Under the pieces are notes generated by a model. That model saw only the letters and a list, made by a program, of their open reading frames with translations. It did no database searches and was not told the DNA's origin. This document shows, piece by piece, positions 17,901 to 26,076 of a stretch of 64,000 bases of DNA; position 1 is the stretch's first letter; each line of letters opens with the position of its first letter. The stretch covers positions 4,402,001-4,466,000 of the forward strand of contig NZ_LN850107.1 in assembly GCF_900070365.1 (NCBI RefSeq), written 5' to 3'. The stretch is from Alloactinosynnema sp. L-07. Its GTDB lineage: Bacteria; Actinomycetota; Actinomycetes; Mycobacteriales; Pseudonocardiaceae. Position numbers and translations under genes: made by a program.

Positions 17901-18424
17901 ACGACCTCGAACTGTGGATCTCCAACTGGGACGCGTCGTCCTATCAGGCCGAGGGTGACCACAGCTGGCTGCCCCACCAGCCCGCTGGGCGCTTGCAGCT
18001 CACCAGGCTGCTCCGGATGTTGGCGCGCGAGGGGGTGCCGATCCGCGATCGAGACACGATCCGGGATGCCTTCACGACTGCTGGCAATACGGCGCCTGGC
18101 GACCTGCTGACCGAGGTCCGCCGGCGCCTGTATCCCGCTACGCTGGGCGCCCGCGACGGTGAGGCGGTGGAGTCGGAGCCTCTGCCCGCCGAGCTTGAGA
18201 CACGCGTGGCCAAGGGACTCTATGGCGATGGATCCACTTGGGCAATGCCTCGGGCCGAGGCGAGGAACCTCGTCGAGGACTTGCGAGCCTGGCGCAGGAC
18301 CGCGCTCCCCGAGGGTCCGGTCGCCATTCGCACCTCCTCGCGCGAGCACCGACCTTATGTCTGGCGCCTGCTCGCGGCCGAACGTCCTCGTATCTTTGTT
18401 GTTGCTGCGGAGGAGGTGCGATGA
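14897..18424 (+). CDS. Large TPR-like protein with C-terminal FlhA-type (FHIPEP cytosolic) domain
   Basis: 1175 aa from the ATG at 14897, which overlaps the previous stop (ATGA); the frame is open further up but only as shadow. Residues about 20-75 could form a coiled coil. Residues about 90-860 are helical repeats of the TPR/SEL type (DALLAVLLRGHGYYAEAL-like units, LELFQRAVELDGDNPLFQW, AADLYRAAELYLPFA-like). Residues about 900-1175 resemble the FlhA/LcrD cytosolic domain: LIIGLRAQVTEEMGIWVPG, QLTRLLRMLAREGVPIRD and PVAIRTSSREHRPYVWRLL. FlhA-C normally forms a ring that docks export chaperones. No flagellar or injectisome gene lies nearby. It is coupled to the next gene by ATGA. Confidence 0.8.
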   Translation: MTSIDSDQRRLELEAALADGRARLEKLKLSRLGEHSAKLALKLFEGRDPESALNSIQNLRAELGQIDTVLKEVYERGLAAEHREAELHPFEDAWIAVRRRGLAATADAQAWRYEWLGTWSKALAALRFTAADAIAQTDNPYEDVSPLRACLLSVSRDLEAEDWERAVGSAEVVLRTGNAQPGLDARLRVLKCRLLRRYLDDLDAAEIEATHAMARTDDGDAELRGLAIAAVAEIHLDRANWDQVHKLTDDVLVREVGVADPLIAAGRLAEAEGRFSEARDCYDAVALRFGATASVGALFVETPGTLLWRIARQVRWSDGHAALELIDRALTEGVTGKGVDPERRVLLERARILDELGHRAEAASAYNEAGERYAWSGSDRALELFQRAVELDGDNPLFQWSYGESLRQKANAKEWAVDYDMLRRAKALLDTVEQHPPAPDDAWALTSLALVNDKLDIDGDQALLFERAFLRNPDYARGHALLAVLLRGHGYYAEALTIVTAGSELSTADAYLASVHVYSLLDMGKPEYAQQVAEQYVRDNGPSLEMCTAQAVVQMRQGNPGAALAILAEAEDEQDIQFKRAICHAAVRQYAEEQALYAEILAKKDETTDPLLVGWAAYRTGNLDLAGQTFRSVLPLDSSGLDLAQVLLRRGSVDADAGTELLLSSIETSSSIGNLIHLVSYELPLLIDAVEGKPHEAAVRDACQAAASASERRVNELRSLRRPEDQPSVLLASARTAFSQDDLYRAAELYLPFACAGGPPEVADRLTEVSDRLLCHGDALLASGDLPAARRTWKWLRGTIADLLDDRIADSVQSRLALSDIDEGKPLAETAADHLRQTDKDALLDVVGTFARDVPSLWAQIDGLSEVFAAESPLAEMTTRRQLYASVYALDRDAVPDFTMSPFVSAVEIALGGGLARLRDSSQVELLIIGLRAQVTEEMGIWVPGVGVQVREELDPHTASFQVYGRTTATITMPVGHEDLMPLRSRLEDVLRDNLFRWISVDDLELWISNWDASSYQAEGDHSWLPHQPAGRLQLTRLLRMLAREGVPIRDRDTIRDAFTTAGNTAPGDLLTEVRRRLYPATLGARDGEAVESEPLPAELETRVAKGLYGDGSTWAMPRAEARNLVEDLRAWRRTALPEGPVAIRTSSREHRPYVWRLLAAERPRIFVVAAEEVR

Positions 18425-19830
18425 GCGCGAACGTCTTGAAGCTGGCCGTCGACTTGCTGCGGGCCCTCCTGCCGACGCCTCCGCTGGCGATTCGGGTCGA
18501 AGGGCCCGACATCGACGAGAACGAGCTCACGCTCGTCTCCAACGGGCTGCGCCGCGTTGTCGGCCAGGTAATCCAGGAGCTCGGCATCGAGCGCGAGATC
18601 GACGTGGTCATCGACCGCCGTGTCGATGACTCCGAGGTCGTCGAGGTCTCGGCGGACGGCCGACCCATTGCCATCTTCCCCTCGCCCACGACCGACTGGT
18701 CCGCGCAGGTTGTCGCCCGGACACACCGCGGGCTGCTGCGCCGGGCGCGCGTGCTTCTCGACGACGCCACCGTCGAGAAGGCCGGCAAACGGCTGCCCGG
18801 CACCATCGCGGATGGCTCACAGGGCGCCGTTCGACGCACTGTGGAATACCTGATGGACAACGGCATCGGCACGCGAACATTGGAATTCGAATCAGTATGG
18901 GACGGATCACCCTCGCCCAGCGAAGCGGCGGAGTGGCTGATCAACGAGCTGGCCACGCGGAAACTCAACGTGTTCGTCGCCGAATCTGCGCTCCGCAACA
19001 CCGCCAACGACGAACGAACCTGGCTGATCAACCTCAGACAGGCGCTGTACAACGAGTGCGGCATCTGGCTCCCGGACCTGGCGATCGCCGCGCACGACCC
19101 CGAACCGGGCGAGGTCCGGGTCAAGTTGAACGACCTACTTTCGCCGTTCCTCGTGGTCAACGAGCAGGCGACGTTGCCCTTTATCCTCACCGTGCTCCGG
19201 CCAATCCTTGTCGAGCACGCCGCATGGCTGCTTCGCGCCGACGATGTCGAAAGCCAACGCGCCGAGCTCGGCTTGGTGATCCCAGAGCTTGACCGCCTGT
19301 CCAAGGGCCACGTACCCACCTGGCTGCTGTGCGCCTGTCTGCGCAGCCTCATGGCCAACTCGGACAGCGTGCGAAACCTCCCGCGGATCCTGTGGCTGCT
19401 GCTCGAGTCCGGGCCGCAGTCTGATGGCATCGACGAAGTCATACTGGCCAGGCCTGTTGTGGACAGCCTTCCGATGCAGCTATCGGATAGCCATGATCCG
19501 GAGTTCCTCGCCTCGACTGTTCGCCGGCTGATCGCGTACGAGGCCTGGGTGGGCGGCGAAACCCCTACGGCCATCCCGCTGGTGAGCCTCCCGATCGACT
19601 GTGAACAGACCCTGCTCCGCGCGTCGGACGCCAGCTCCACCGGCAAGGCGGAATGCAGGATCGTCCGCACTATCTTCCGGAACGACCCGACGGCGGTCGT
19701 CGTCGCGCACACCGTGGCGGGAATCGGTCCGCTCCGCCAAGCGTTACGGGCACTGCCGGAACCGCCGCAGGTGATCGCGTCACAGGAGTTGCCGCCCGAC
19801 GCACCACTTCCTCGGGTGTTGAAGGGGTGA
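18421..19830 (+). CDS. FlhA-C-like (FHIPEP cytosolic domain) stand-alone protein
   Basis: 469 aa from the ATG at 18421 (ATGA overlap with the TPR gene). There is no membrane segment, unlike true FlhA. Residues about 215-330 contain LRQALYNECGIWLPDLAI, TVLRPILVEHAAWLLRADD and LCACLRSLMANSDSVRNLP, which follow the order of the FlhA cytosolic domain. The end (TAVVVAHTVAGIGPLRQAL...QVIASQELPPDAP) matches the PVLLVSPxIR...VLSxxEIP close of that family. The N-terminal 200 residues are unassigned (IEREIDVVIDRRVDDSEVVE). It probably interacts with the homologous C-terminal domain of the preceding protein. It is the last gene of the operon. Confidence 0.78.
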   Translation: MSANVLKLAVDLLRALLPTPPLAIRVEGPDIDENELTLVSNGLRRVVGQVIQELGIEREIDVVIDRRVDDSEVVEVSADGRPIAIFPSPTTDWSAQVVARTHRGLLRRARVLLDDATVEKAGKRLPGTIADGSQGAVRRTVEYLMDNGIGTRTLEFESVWDGSPSPSEAAEWLINELATRKLNVFVAESALRNTANDERTWLINLRQALYNECGIWLPDLAIAAHDPEPGEVRVKLNDLLSPFLVVNEQATLPFILTVLRPILVEHAAWLLRADDVESQRAELGLVIPELDRLSKGHVPTWLLCACLRSLMANSDSVRNLPRILWLLLESGPQSDGIDEVILARPVVDSLPMQLSDSHDPEFLASTVRRLIAYEAWVGGETPTAIPLVSLPIDCEQTLLRASDASSTGKAECRIVRTIFRNDPTAVVVAHTVAGIGPLRQALRALPEPPQVIASQELPPDAPLPRVLKG

Positions 19831-20186
19831 CAAGCAGCAGTCACGCTCCACCGTTGGGCTGGCTGGTGTCGATAATGGGTTCGGTCGTATTGGTCCAGAC
19901 CGCCCCAGCATCAAGTCGATGGTGAGAATGACGATGGCACTGAGCGCCATCAGCACGACGGCCGGTGCTGAGGTAGACGGCGTTGATGGCGGTAGCAAGG
20001 AGGCCGACGGGCAGATGCCTCGATCATTGGTGTCGATCGCCACTCGCCGTCGCTAGGGCAGGATTGATCCCGAGGATGGCGTTCCTCCCGGGGTCATAGC
20101 ACGTTCAGTTCCACTGTGCACACTTGCTCTGGTGTGGGTCTCCTCGTGTCCAGAAGCTCAGACTGCCAACCCGCCGTCAGTGACAC
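19831..20186. other. Intergenic region, 356 bases, no supported gene
   Basis: Lies between the end of the CHAT/FlhA-C operon and the convergent membrane-protein gene at 20187. A minus-strand frame around 19890-19985 encodes one hydrophobic segment (AVVLMALSAIVILTIDLML) but has no credible start or full ORF, so it is at most a remnant of a small membrane protein. No clear terminator hairpin with a U tract was found. Confidence 0.3.
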
Positions 20187-20906
20187 CTATCGCAGCAGGA
20201 CGAGCGGGGTCACCTCCAGCGTGGTCCCAATCGCGTCCCAGCCGTCGATGAAGCCCAGGCAGCTGCACCCGGCGGAGGTCGGGAACGGCTTGGTCTCCGA
20301 CTCGAAGGTCAGCCGGATGCGCCGTTTCGTCGGGTGGCCGCCGAGTTCTGCCACCAACGTGATCGTCTTCTTCGCGGGCTTCTCGACGGCCTTCGGCTTC
20401 ATCGTGGCATCGGCGTTCGGGTTCGCCCCCGACTCGGTCACCTGGCCCGGTGTGGGCACGGCGACCTCTAGGACCTGGAATCGGCCCCGGAACAGGAACA
20501 ACCCGCCCAGGTGTTCCACGTTGACCTCGCCGGGCCGAGCCGACTCGCCAAGCCTGGAGCGCAGCGCCGGTCCGCTCGTGATCTCACCGGACTCCAGCGT
20601 CACGTGCACGATCGCGTCGCGCCGGTCGAAGCTGTCCAGGAGCCTGCTCGTGATCGCCTCGGGCTTGGAGTTCTCGGCAGCCCTGTCCTCGTTGACGCGC
20701 TCCACGAACAGCTCGTCCACGTACACCACCGTGCCGTGTCGGCCCCGCTCCGCTGCCCGCCGGTCGGCTCGGCGGTACAGCAGAACGACCACCGGCAGCG
20801 CCACCAACAGCCCCGCCGTGATCCCCCAGGCGCCCATCTCGAACCACCAGTGGCCCATCCACTCTTGGTCGAACACGCCGATGATGTCCTCCTCAGAAGC
20901 AACCAC
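20187..20906 (-). CDS. Single-pass membrane protein of unknown function
   Basis: 239 aa from a GTG at 20906 with AAGGAGA four bases upstream; the longer frame to 21008 lacks a site. Residues about 22-46 form one transmembrane helix (WGITAGLLVALPVVVLLY) followed by RRADRRAAERGR, so the remainder should be cytosolic. The soluble part has a beta-rich stretch (HLGGLFLFRGRFQVLEVAV) and a central Lys/Pro/Ala linker (KPKAVEKPAKK), then KTITLVAELGGHPTKRRI. I recognise no family. It is convergent with the conflict-type operon and could be its membrane partner, by proximity only. Confidence 0.65.
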   Translation of the reverse strand: MVASEEDIIGVFDQEWMGHWWFEMGAWGITAGLLVALPVVVLLYRRADRRAAERGRHGTVVYVDELFVERVNEDRAAENSKPEAITSRLLDSFDRRDAIVHVTLESGEITSGPALRSRLGESARPGEVNVEHLGGLFLFRGRFQVLEVAVPTPGQVTESGANPNADATMKPKAVEKPAKKTITLVAELGGHPTKRRIRLTFESETKPFPTSAGCSCLGFIDGWDAIGTTLEVTPLVLLR

Positions 20907-21547
20907 GGGGTCTCCTTGAGAATTGCCGCGCCCCCTCTGTGCCTTCACCTTGCGCAGCGGGTTGGCCGGACGGAACAGGCAGTCAACACCAATCAGGTCG
21001 GAGGTCACCCCGCTGCGCGAGCCCTTGGCGGGGCAAGGTGACGCACAGGTGCGCGGTCAGCAGCCGTTCCCGGACGACCTCGTCCTGGAGCAGCACCTTC
21101 TGGATCCGACGTTGCCGTAGATCACTTGCAGGGGCTGCGAGCCGAAGAACATCGCCCTGCTCGGAACCAGGACCGACAGCCGACCACGATACCGACGACG
21201 ATCGGCAGATACCTCCAAACAGAAGCGCCTGGAGCGCACCGTCCCTGGCTGATACATCGCGATGATCTCCCAGGCGGCGATGGCGGTCGGTCACTGATCA
21301 CATCGCGTGCGTCGGGGCACCCATAACGGGTCAACGGCCGTTCGAGCCGCATCCACAACAATGCTTTGATCCCGGCGCGTTCCGTAGTCCTGGGACCTGA
21401 GGTGTGCCCGAAGGGGCGGATATGACTGAACCTGACGCAACGCCCAGTGCTGCCGTCGGAAAGGACACCATTGTCGTTCTGAGCGAAGTTGGCGAGCCGG
21501 ACTGTTGCCAACCTGCGGTCCGGCTACCGGGTCTGGATGGCTCAAGG
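20907..21547. other. About 640-base region without a supported gene
   Basis: Several short overlapping frames exist on both strands, none with a convincing start, length or family match. On the minus strand, 21060-21260 reads MYQPGTVRSRRFCLEVSAD and SVLVPSRAMFFGSQPLQV, then appears to shift frame into KVLLQDEVVRERLLTAHL. This may be a decayed gene fragment. I would not annotate a product. Confidence 0.3.
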
Positions 21548-22570
21548 TCAGTTCATCCCACCGAGTCGGCTGATCGCCGAAGGTTCTGTCGTCGCGCTCG
21601 CCGGCCAGCGGCGGAGTTTGCGGGCAGAGCGCCGGGCTCTTAGCCAAGGGAAGGTGATCACTCCGAGAGCCATCAGGGCCGCCACTGCTGTGGCCGAGGC
21701 AGAGCGGGAGGTGAAGGAATCGGTGATTGCGCTCGAGACGAGATTGATGATCAGACCGCCCAGGACACCGCCGAGCAAGAGACTGAAGACTGGCTGTTGG
21801 AGCGCTTGCCTGAGGGTCCGGCCGAGTGTCGGCGACTGGATGCGGCGCAGGAGTTTGTCGGCGGCCACGAGGAGATCCGCGGCGACACCCGACTCGATCA
21901 GCCGTGCACGACATTGCTGATCAAGGTGTCCGCAGCGGAGCTTGACGGCCTTGTCGATCTTGTTGGGGACATAGTCGAATAGGCAGCCGCGAACCTCGTC
22001 ATGAGCCAGGTCGGTCCATAACGCATCCGGGCTGCTGGACACGTACAGAAGTTGCAGAAGCTCGGTGATCGCGGACTGAGCCAGATACTCCTCGGTGGTA
22101 CGGCCGGAGGAAACGCACACCTCCTGGACCTGGTGCAGGCTCAAGATGATCAGGCCTGGGCTGACGTGGGAGCCGAACAGATTCCTCTCGATCGGCGCTC
22201 GGGTGATCCCCACCATGACCTGTTCGGGCTCAGCGGTTGCCGCGAGAACCGCGAACAGACGGGGCAGGCTATAACCGATCGCGCTGATGTCGGGTTCACC
22301 GAGGGCCGTGACCTCCGGACCGACGATTGCCCGGATGGCTCGTTGCGACCGGTTGATGATCCGGCACACCTCGACTAGATCGATGTCTTCGACAAGGCCG
22401 AGTTCGACGAAGCAGATGGTTAGCACTCGGTGATCATCCCGGATCGGGCTGGCGTTCAGGTCCGTTCCAGGGCAGTCCGCCGACCTGGGTAGGTTGGCAG
22501 GCAACTGAGATAGGTGAACCGGAACCCCTCTTTCCGACTTTAGGCTGTCCCGAGTTGAGTCACGAGTCAT
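21548..22570 (-). CDS. Hypothetical protein with GCLFDY / CGHLDQQC module and C-terminal membrane helices
   Basis: 340 aa. Residues about 40-100 form an alpha/beta start (DDHRVLTICFVELGLVED). The middle has LIILSLHQVQEVCVSSGR and then DEVRGCLFDYVPNKIDKAV followed by LRCGHLDQQCRARL. This CxH...C arrangement looks like a small metal-binding knuckle, and I recall similar RGC(L/I)FDF...C..CR blocks in uncharacterised bacterial proteins. Two hydrophobic segments follow near residues 265-310 (LLLGGVLGGLIINLVSSAI and AVAALMALGVITFPWL). The start lacks a strong ribosome site, so an internal start is possible. Function is unknown. Confidence 0.6.
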   Translation of the reverse strand: MTRDSTRDSLKSERGVPVHLSQLPANLPRSADCPGTDLNASPIRDDHRVLTICFVELGLVEDIDLVEVCRIINRSQRAIRAIVGPEVTALGEPDISAIGYSLPRLFAVLAATAEPEQVMVGITRAPIERNLFGSHVSPGLIILSLHQVQEVCVSSGRTTEEYLAQSAITELLQLLYVSSSPDALWTDLAHDEVRGCLFDYVPNKIDKAVKLRCGHLDQQCRARLIESGVAADLLVAADKLLRRIQSPTLGRTLRQALQQPVFSLLLGGVLGGLIINLVSSAITDSFTSRSASATAVAALMALGVITFPWLRARRSARKLRRWPASATTEPSAISRLGGMN

Positions 22571-22746
22571 GATCGTCTATTGTTCCGTGACGAGCCGAGG
22601 CTCAACCGTCCCCGCGCAGGTGGCGGGGCTGATCCCTGCGACAGGTGGAGCGGGACCCTGTTCCGGAATCCATCCCTGCGTCACGCGGGGCCGGACGTAA
22701 GTCCAGTGGGGTGAGAGGTGCGGGCGCGCCCAGGCCGAGTTAAGTC

Positions 22747-22779
22747 GGGCGGGCTCTCGTTGGCGCGAGAAGCCCGCCC
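22747..22779. terminator. Strong GC hairpin between divergent genes
   Basis: GGGCGGGCT (22747-22755) pairs perfectly with AGCCCGCCC (22771-22779), and CTCG/CGAG extends the stem inward around a short loop. It lies upstream of both the leftward gene at 22570 and the rightward gene at 22819, where a plain end-of-gene terminator is not expected. It may be an attenuator, a processed leader or the terminator of an unseen small transcript. Confidence 0.4.
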
Positions 22780-22818
22780 TCTCTTCCATCTCTGAGTCGA
22801 ATCGAGAGTGAGGAAGAT

Positions 22819-23076
22819 ATGCAGGATGGTAGTACCAATCCCGACGAGCCCCGCCACCATGGGCGGCTTGACGTACCGCTCCACGGCAGGTGCGTGCTGA
22901 CGTTCCTGGCCAGTTCGCTCGTCGCGGGCTCCGCGGGCGTCCCTAGCGGGCTTGTGGCCCACTCCGCGGCTGGCGGTGGCACTCAGGGTTTGCTGGCTGG
23001 CGTTGCGGTGGGGTTGTCCGCCGCGATGTTGGCGTTTGTTGGGGTCGCCGTTCGCATCGGTCGTCTGATCGGGTGA
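22819..23076 (+). CDS. Small two-helix membrane protein
   Basis: 85 aa, ATG preceded by GAGGAAG. Two hydrophobic segments are visible: CVLTFLASSLVAGSAGVPSG (about residues 24-44) and GLLAGVAVGLSAAMLAFVGV (about 57-77), with a polar head of 20 residues. No family is recognised. It sits about 200 bases before cas3 in the same direction, but nothing links it to the Cas proteins. Confidence 0.5.
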   Translation: MQDGSTNPDEPRHHGRLDVPLHGRCVLTFLASSLVAGSAGVPSGLVAHSAAGGGTQGLLAGVAVGLSAAMLAFVGVAVRIGRLIG

Positions 23077-23283
23077 CGTGAGTGCCGGGTGCTGCCCGTC
23101 CCGCACGGGCGGCACCTGGCGCGGTGAGTTTGTCGGTCGGTTGTGCTCTCATGTCCCGAGCCGTTCGGGTGCCCGACCGCACCTCCAAACGGGTGGTGCG
23201 GTTACTCCTTCGGATGCGGCTTGCGGTGTGTGCGCAACGGTCCCTGGGGCGCCCGGGATACGAGAGCTGTGAGGGAGAAGCTA

Positions 23284-26076
23284 GTGAGCAGTGACTCGTG
23301 GTTGTCGGCGTGGGCGAAGTCTGGAACGGACGACTCGGGCACGCTGACGGGCTGGTTGCCGCTGTTTCAACATCTCGACGACGCAGCCGCTGTGGCGGGC
23401 CTGCTGGTGGATCAGTGGGTTTCGCGGCAGGTCCTGGCACGCATAGGACGCGAGTTTCCCGGCGGGGTGGCCGACGCTCGTTTGTTGATCGTGTGGTCAG
23501 CGTCGGTCCACGATGTTGGCAAGATTTCCCCGTCGTTCTCGATCCAGGTCGCGACGCTGGCCGATCACATGCGGCGCCAGGGTTTAGCAGCGAATCCGCT
23601 GCTGGCGGGCGCGTCGGACCGATCGCTGGTGGGACATGCGCTGGTTGGGCACTTGGCGGTGCGAGATTGGCTGGCGGACGAGTTGGGGTTCGATTTCTCT
23701 GGTGTGGCGTCGCAGTTGGGGTCGATTGTGGCCAGCCATCATGGGGTTCCGCCGTTGCCCGGCGATGTCTCGTTCGCGGAGGACAGCTCCGGCTTGGTGG
23801 GCACCGGAGTTTGGGCGCAGGCAAGGGTCGCGTTGTTGGAACGAGCGGTGCAGCGGGTGGGCGGGCGTGAAGTGTTGGCCCAGCTTCGGGATGTGTCGTT
23901 GAGTGTGCCTGCGCAGACGTTGATCACCGCGATCGTGATCGTGGCCGACTGGATCGCCTCGAATCCAGAGTTCTTCCCGTTGTGGCCGTTGTCAAGTCTC
24001 GACGGCCCGCTAGTCAAGCCGGACGAGGAGGTGACCGTCGAGCGGGCGAAGGCGGGGTGGGCCGCAGTTTCCCTGCCCGGCCGTTGGGCCGCTGGCGCGG
24101 TTGACGGTGACGTGGAGGCGTTGTTTCAGGCGAGGTTTGACCGTCCGGGTGGGGTGGTGCGGTCGGTGCAGGTTGCGGCGGTGGAGGCGGCGCGGGAGAT
24201 GCGTGGGCCGGGGATGGTGGTGATCGAGGCGCCGATGGGGTCGGGGAAGACCGAGGCGGCGTTGATGGCCGCGGAGGTGTTGGCTGCCGCGTCGGGCGCG
24301 GAGGGTTGTTTCGTGGCGTTGCCGACGCAAGCGACGACGGACGCGATGTTCTCCCGTGTGCGTCGGTGGCTGGAACGGCTTCCTGGGTGTGTGAACGACG
24401 AGCGGGTGTCGGTGAGCCTGGCGCACGGGAAGGCGCGGTTGAACGAGGAGTTCGACGGTCTTGTCCGAAAGGGACGGTTCACGTCGGTGGGCGACGGTGA
24501 CGAGTGTGGGGTCGTGGCGCATCAGTGGCTCAGCGGGCGGAAAAAGGCCGGATTGGCCTCGTTCGTGGTGGGCACGATCGACCAGGTGCTGTTCGCGGGG
24601 TTGAAGTCGCGGCATGTGATGCTGCGGCACTTGGCGTTGGCGGGCAAGGTCGTGATCATCGACGAGGTGCACGCCTACGACGTGTATATGTCGCGGTACT
24701 TGTGTCGGGTGCTGCATTGGTTGGGCGCCTACGGGGTGCCGGTGGTGTTGTTGTCGGCGACACTGCCTGACGTGCGCCGTGAGGAGTTGGTGCGCGCCTA
24801 CGACAGTGGCCGCGGGGACGGTGTAGCGACTGCGACGGTGTCGGGGTATCCAGTGGTGACCGCGACTGGTGTGTCGCCTCGAGTGCTGGAGTTGCCGGAC
24901 GAATCAGCTGTGGTCGCGATGGATCGACTGTCGGATGATCTTGACGCCCTGGTCGCGTACCTGGATGGCCATCTCGGTGATGGTGGCTGCGCGGTGGTGG
25001 TGCGCAACACGGTGGCGCGGGTACAGGAGACCGCCGATCGGCTCGCCTCGGTGTTCGGCGCGGACGCGGTGACGATCAACCACGCCCGGTTCCTCGCCCA
25101 TGACAGATCTCTACGGGATCAGGACTTGTTGGCGCGATTCGGGCCGGTGGAGTCGGGCGCGGTCAGGCCTATGCGGCATATCGTGGTGGCCTCGCAGGTG
25201 GTCGAGCAGTCGCTGGACGTCGACTTCGATCTGATGATCACCGATCTGGCGCCGATGGACCTGCTGCTGCAGCGCATGGGCAGGCTGCACCGCCACGACC
25301 GGGTCCGGCCGGAAGGGGTAAGTTCCCCGCGCTGCGCGGTGGTCGGGGTGCAGGACTGGGCCGCGGCCCCGGTATCCCCCGTTGACGGATCAGTAAAGGT
25401 GTATGAGGAGTTTCCGCTGCTGCGGGCGGCGGCCCTGCTGGTGGACCGCGACAGCATCCGGCTGCCGCACGACATCGCGGAACTCGTTCAGCGCGCCTAC
25501 GGCGACGACACGGTCGGCCCGCCGGACTGGCTGGAGCGGCTCGAGGTTGCGAGGTCGGCCGCGGTGGCGTCGGCTCGCGCGCGGGTTGAGGCGGCCAAGG
25601 TGTTCCTGCTCGACGAGGCGTCCGAGGCGGAGACGTTGGTGGGTTGGCTGCGGGCGGGGGTCGGCGACGCCGAGGACGATCCTCGCGGCGTCGCGCAGGT
25701 GCGTGACGGCCAGGACTCGCTTGAGGTTCTCGTCGTCGAGCGGGACCCCGACGATGGGCTGCTCGTTCCATCGTGGGTGAAGGGTGGGGGCACGCAGATC
25801 CCGTTGGACGAGATGGTGTCGTGGGGCCAGGCCAAGGCGATCGCGGCGTGCTCGTTGCGGCTTCCGTTGGCGTTGAGCCACGGCGGCGTGATCGACGAGG
25901 TCATCCGCGAGCTCGAGCTGCGGCACCGGTACAGCAGTTTCGACCGTAATCCCCTGTTGAAGGGCCAGTTGGTGCTCGCACTCGACAGTGACAGGACCAC
26001 CGAGTTGTGCGGCTACGCGCTCACCTATGACCTGCACAAGGGGTTGGTGCACGAGCGTTCGGGGCGTGCGGCGTGA
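23284..26076 (+). CDS. cas3: Cas3 helicase-nuclease, type I-E
   Basis: 930 aa from the GTG at 23284, with AGGGAGAAG just upstream; the open frame to 23143 is rejected for lack of a site. HD nuclease domain: LFQHLDDAAA, SASVHDVGKIS (about residue 76), HALVGH and VASHHGVPP. Superfamily 2 helicase: IEAPMGSGKTEAAL (about 313-326), IIDEVHAYD (about 459), LLSATLPDV, and VVASQVVEQSLDVDFD with LLLQRMGRLHRH. It unwinds and degrades DNA marked by Cascade. It overlaps cse1 by four bases (GTGA), so the whole cas set from 23284 to 32215 is one operon. Confidence 0.97.
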   Translation: MSSDSWLSAWAKSGTDDSGTLTGWLPLFQHLDDAAAVAGLLVDQWVSRQVLARIGREFPGGVADARLLIVWSASVHDVGKISPSFSIQVATLADHMRRQGLAANPLLAGASDRSLVGHALVGHLAVRDWLADELGFDFSGVASQLGSIVASHHGVPPLPGDVSFAEDSSGLVGTGVWAQARVALLERAVQRVGGREVLAQLRDVSLSVPAQTLITAIVIVADWIASNPEFFPLWPLSSLDGPLVKPDEEVTVERAKAGWAAVSLPGRWAAGAVDGDVEALFQARFDRPGGVVRSVQVAAVEAAREMRGPGMVVIEAPMGSGKTEAALMAAEVLAAASGAEGCFVALPTQATTDAMFSRVRRWLERLPGCVNDERVSVSLAHGKARLNEEFDGLVRKGRFTSVGDGDECGVVAHQWLSGRKKAGLASFVVGTIDQVLFAGLKSRHVMLRHLALAGKVVIIDEVHAYDVYMSRYLCRVLHWLGAYGVPVVLLSATLPDVRREELVRAYDSGRGDGVATATVSGYPVVTATGVSPRVLELPDESAVVAMDRLSDDLDALVAYLDGHLGDGGCAVVVRNTVARVQETADRLASVFGADAVTINHARFLAHDRSLRDQDLLARFGPVESGAVRPMRHIVVASQVVEQSLDVDFDLMITDLAPMDLLLQRMGRLHRHDRVRPEGVSSPRCAVVGVQDWAAAPVSPVDGSVKVYEEFPLLRAAALLVDRDSIRLPHDIAELVQRAYGDDTVGPPDWLERLEVARSAAVASARARVEAAKVFLLDEASEAETLVGWLRAGVGDAEDDPRGVAQVRDGQDSLEVLVVERDPDDGLLVPSWVKGGGTQIPLDEMVSWGQAKAIAACSLRLPLALSHGGVIDEVIRELELRHRYSSFDRNPLLKGQLVLALDSDRTTELCGYALTYDLHKGLVHERSGRAA

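Noticed and set aside
14897..19830. Possibility that the FlhA-like genes belong to a flagellar or type III secretion cluster
   Set aside because: No FlhB, FliP/Q/R, FliI or chaperone-like gene lies near, and neither protein has the FlhA membrane domain.
18138..19844. 568-residue leftward frame antisense to the FlhA-C-like gene
   Set aside because: Ser/Arg-rich shadow typical of GC-rich antisense frames; the plus-strand gene has family blocks and ATGA coupling.
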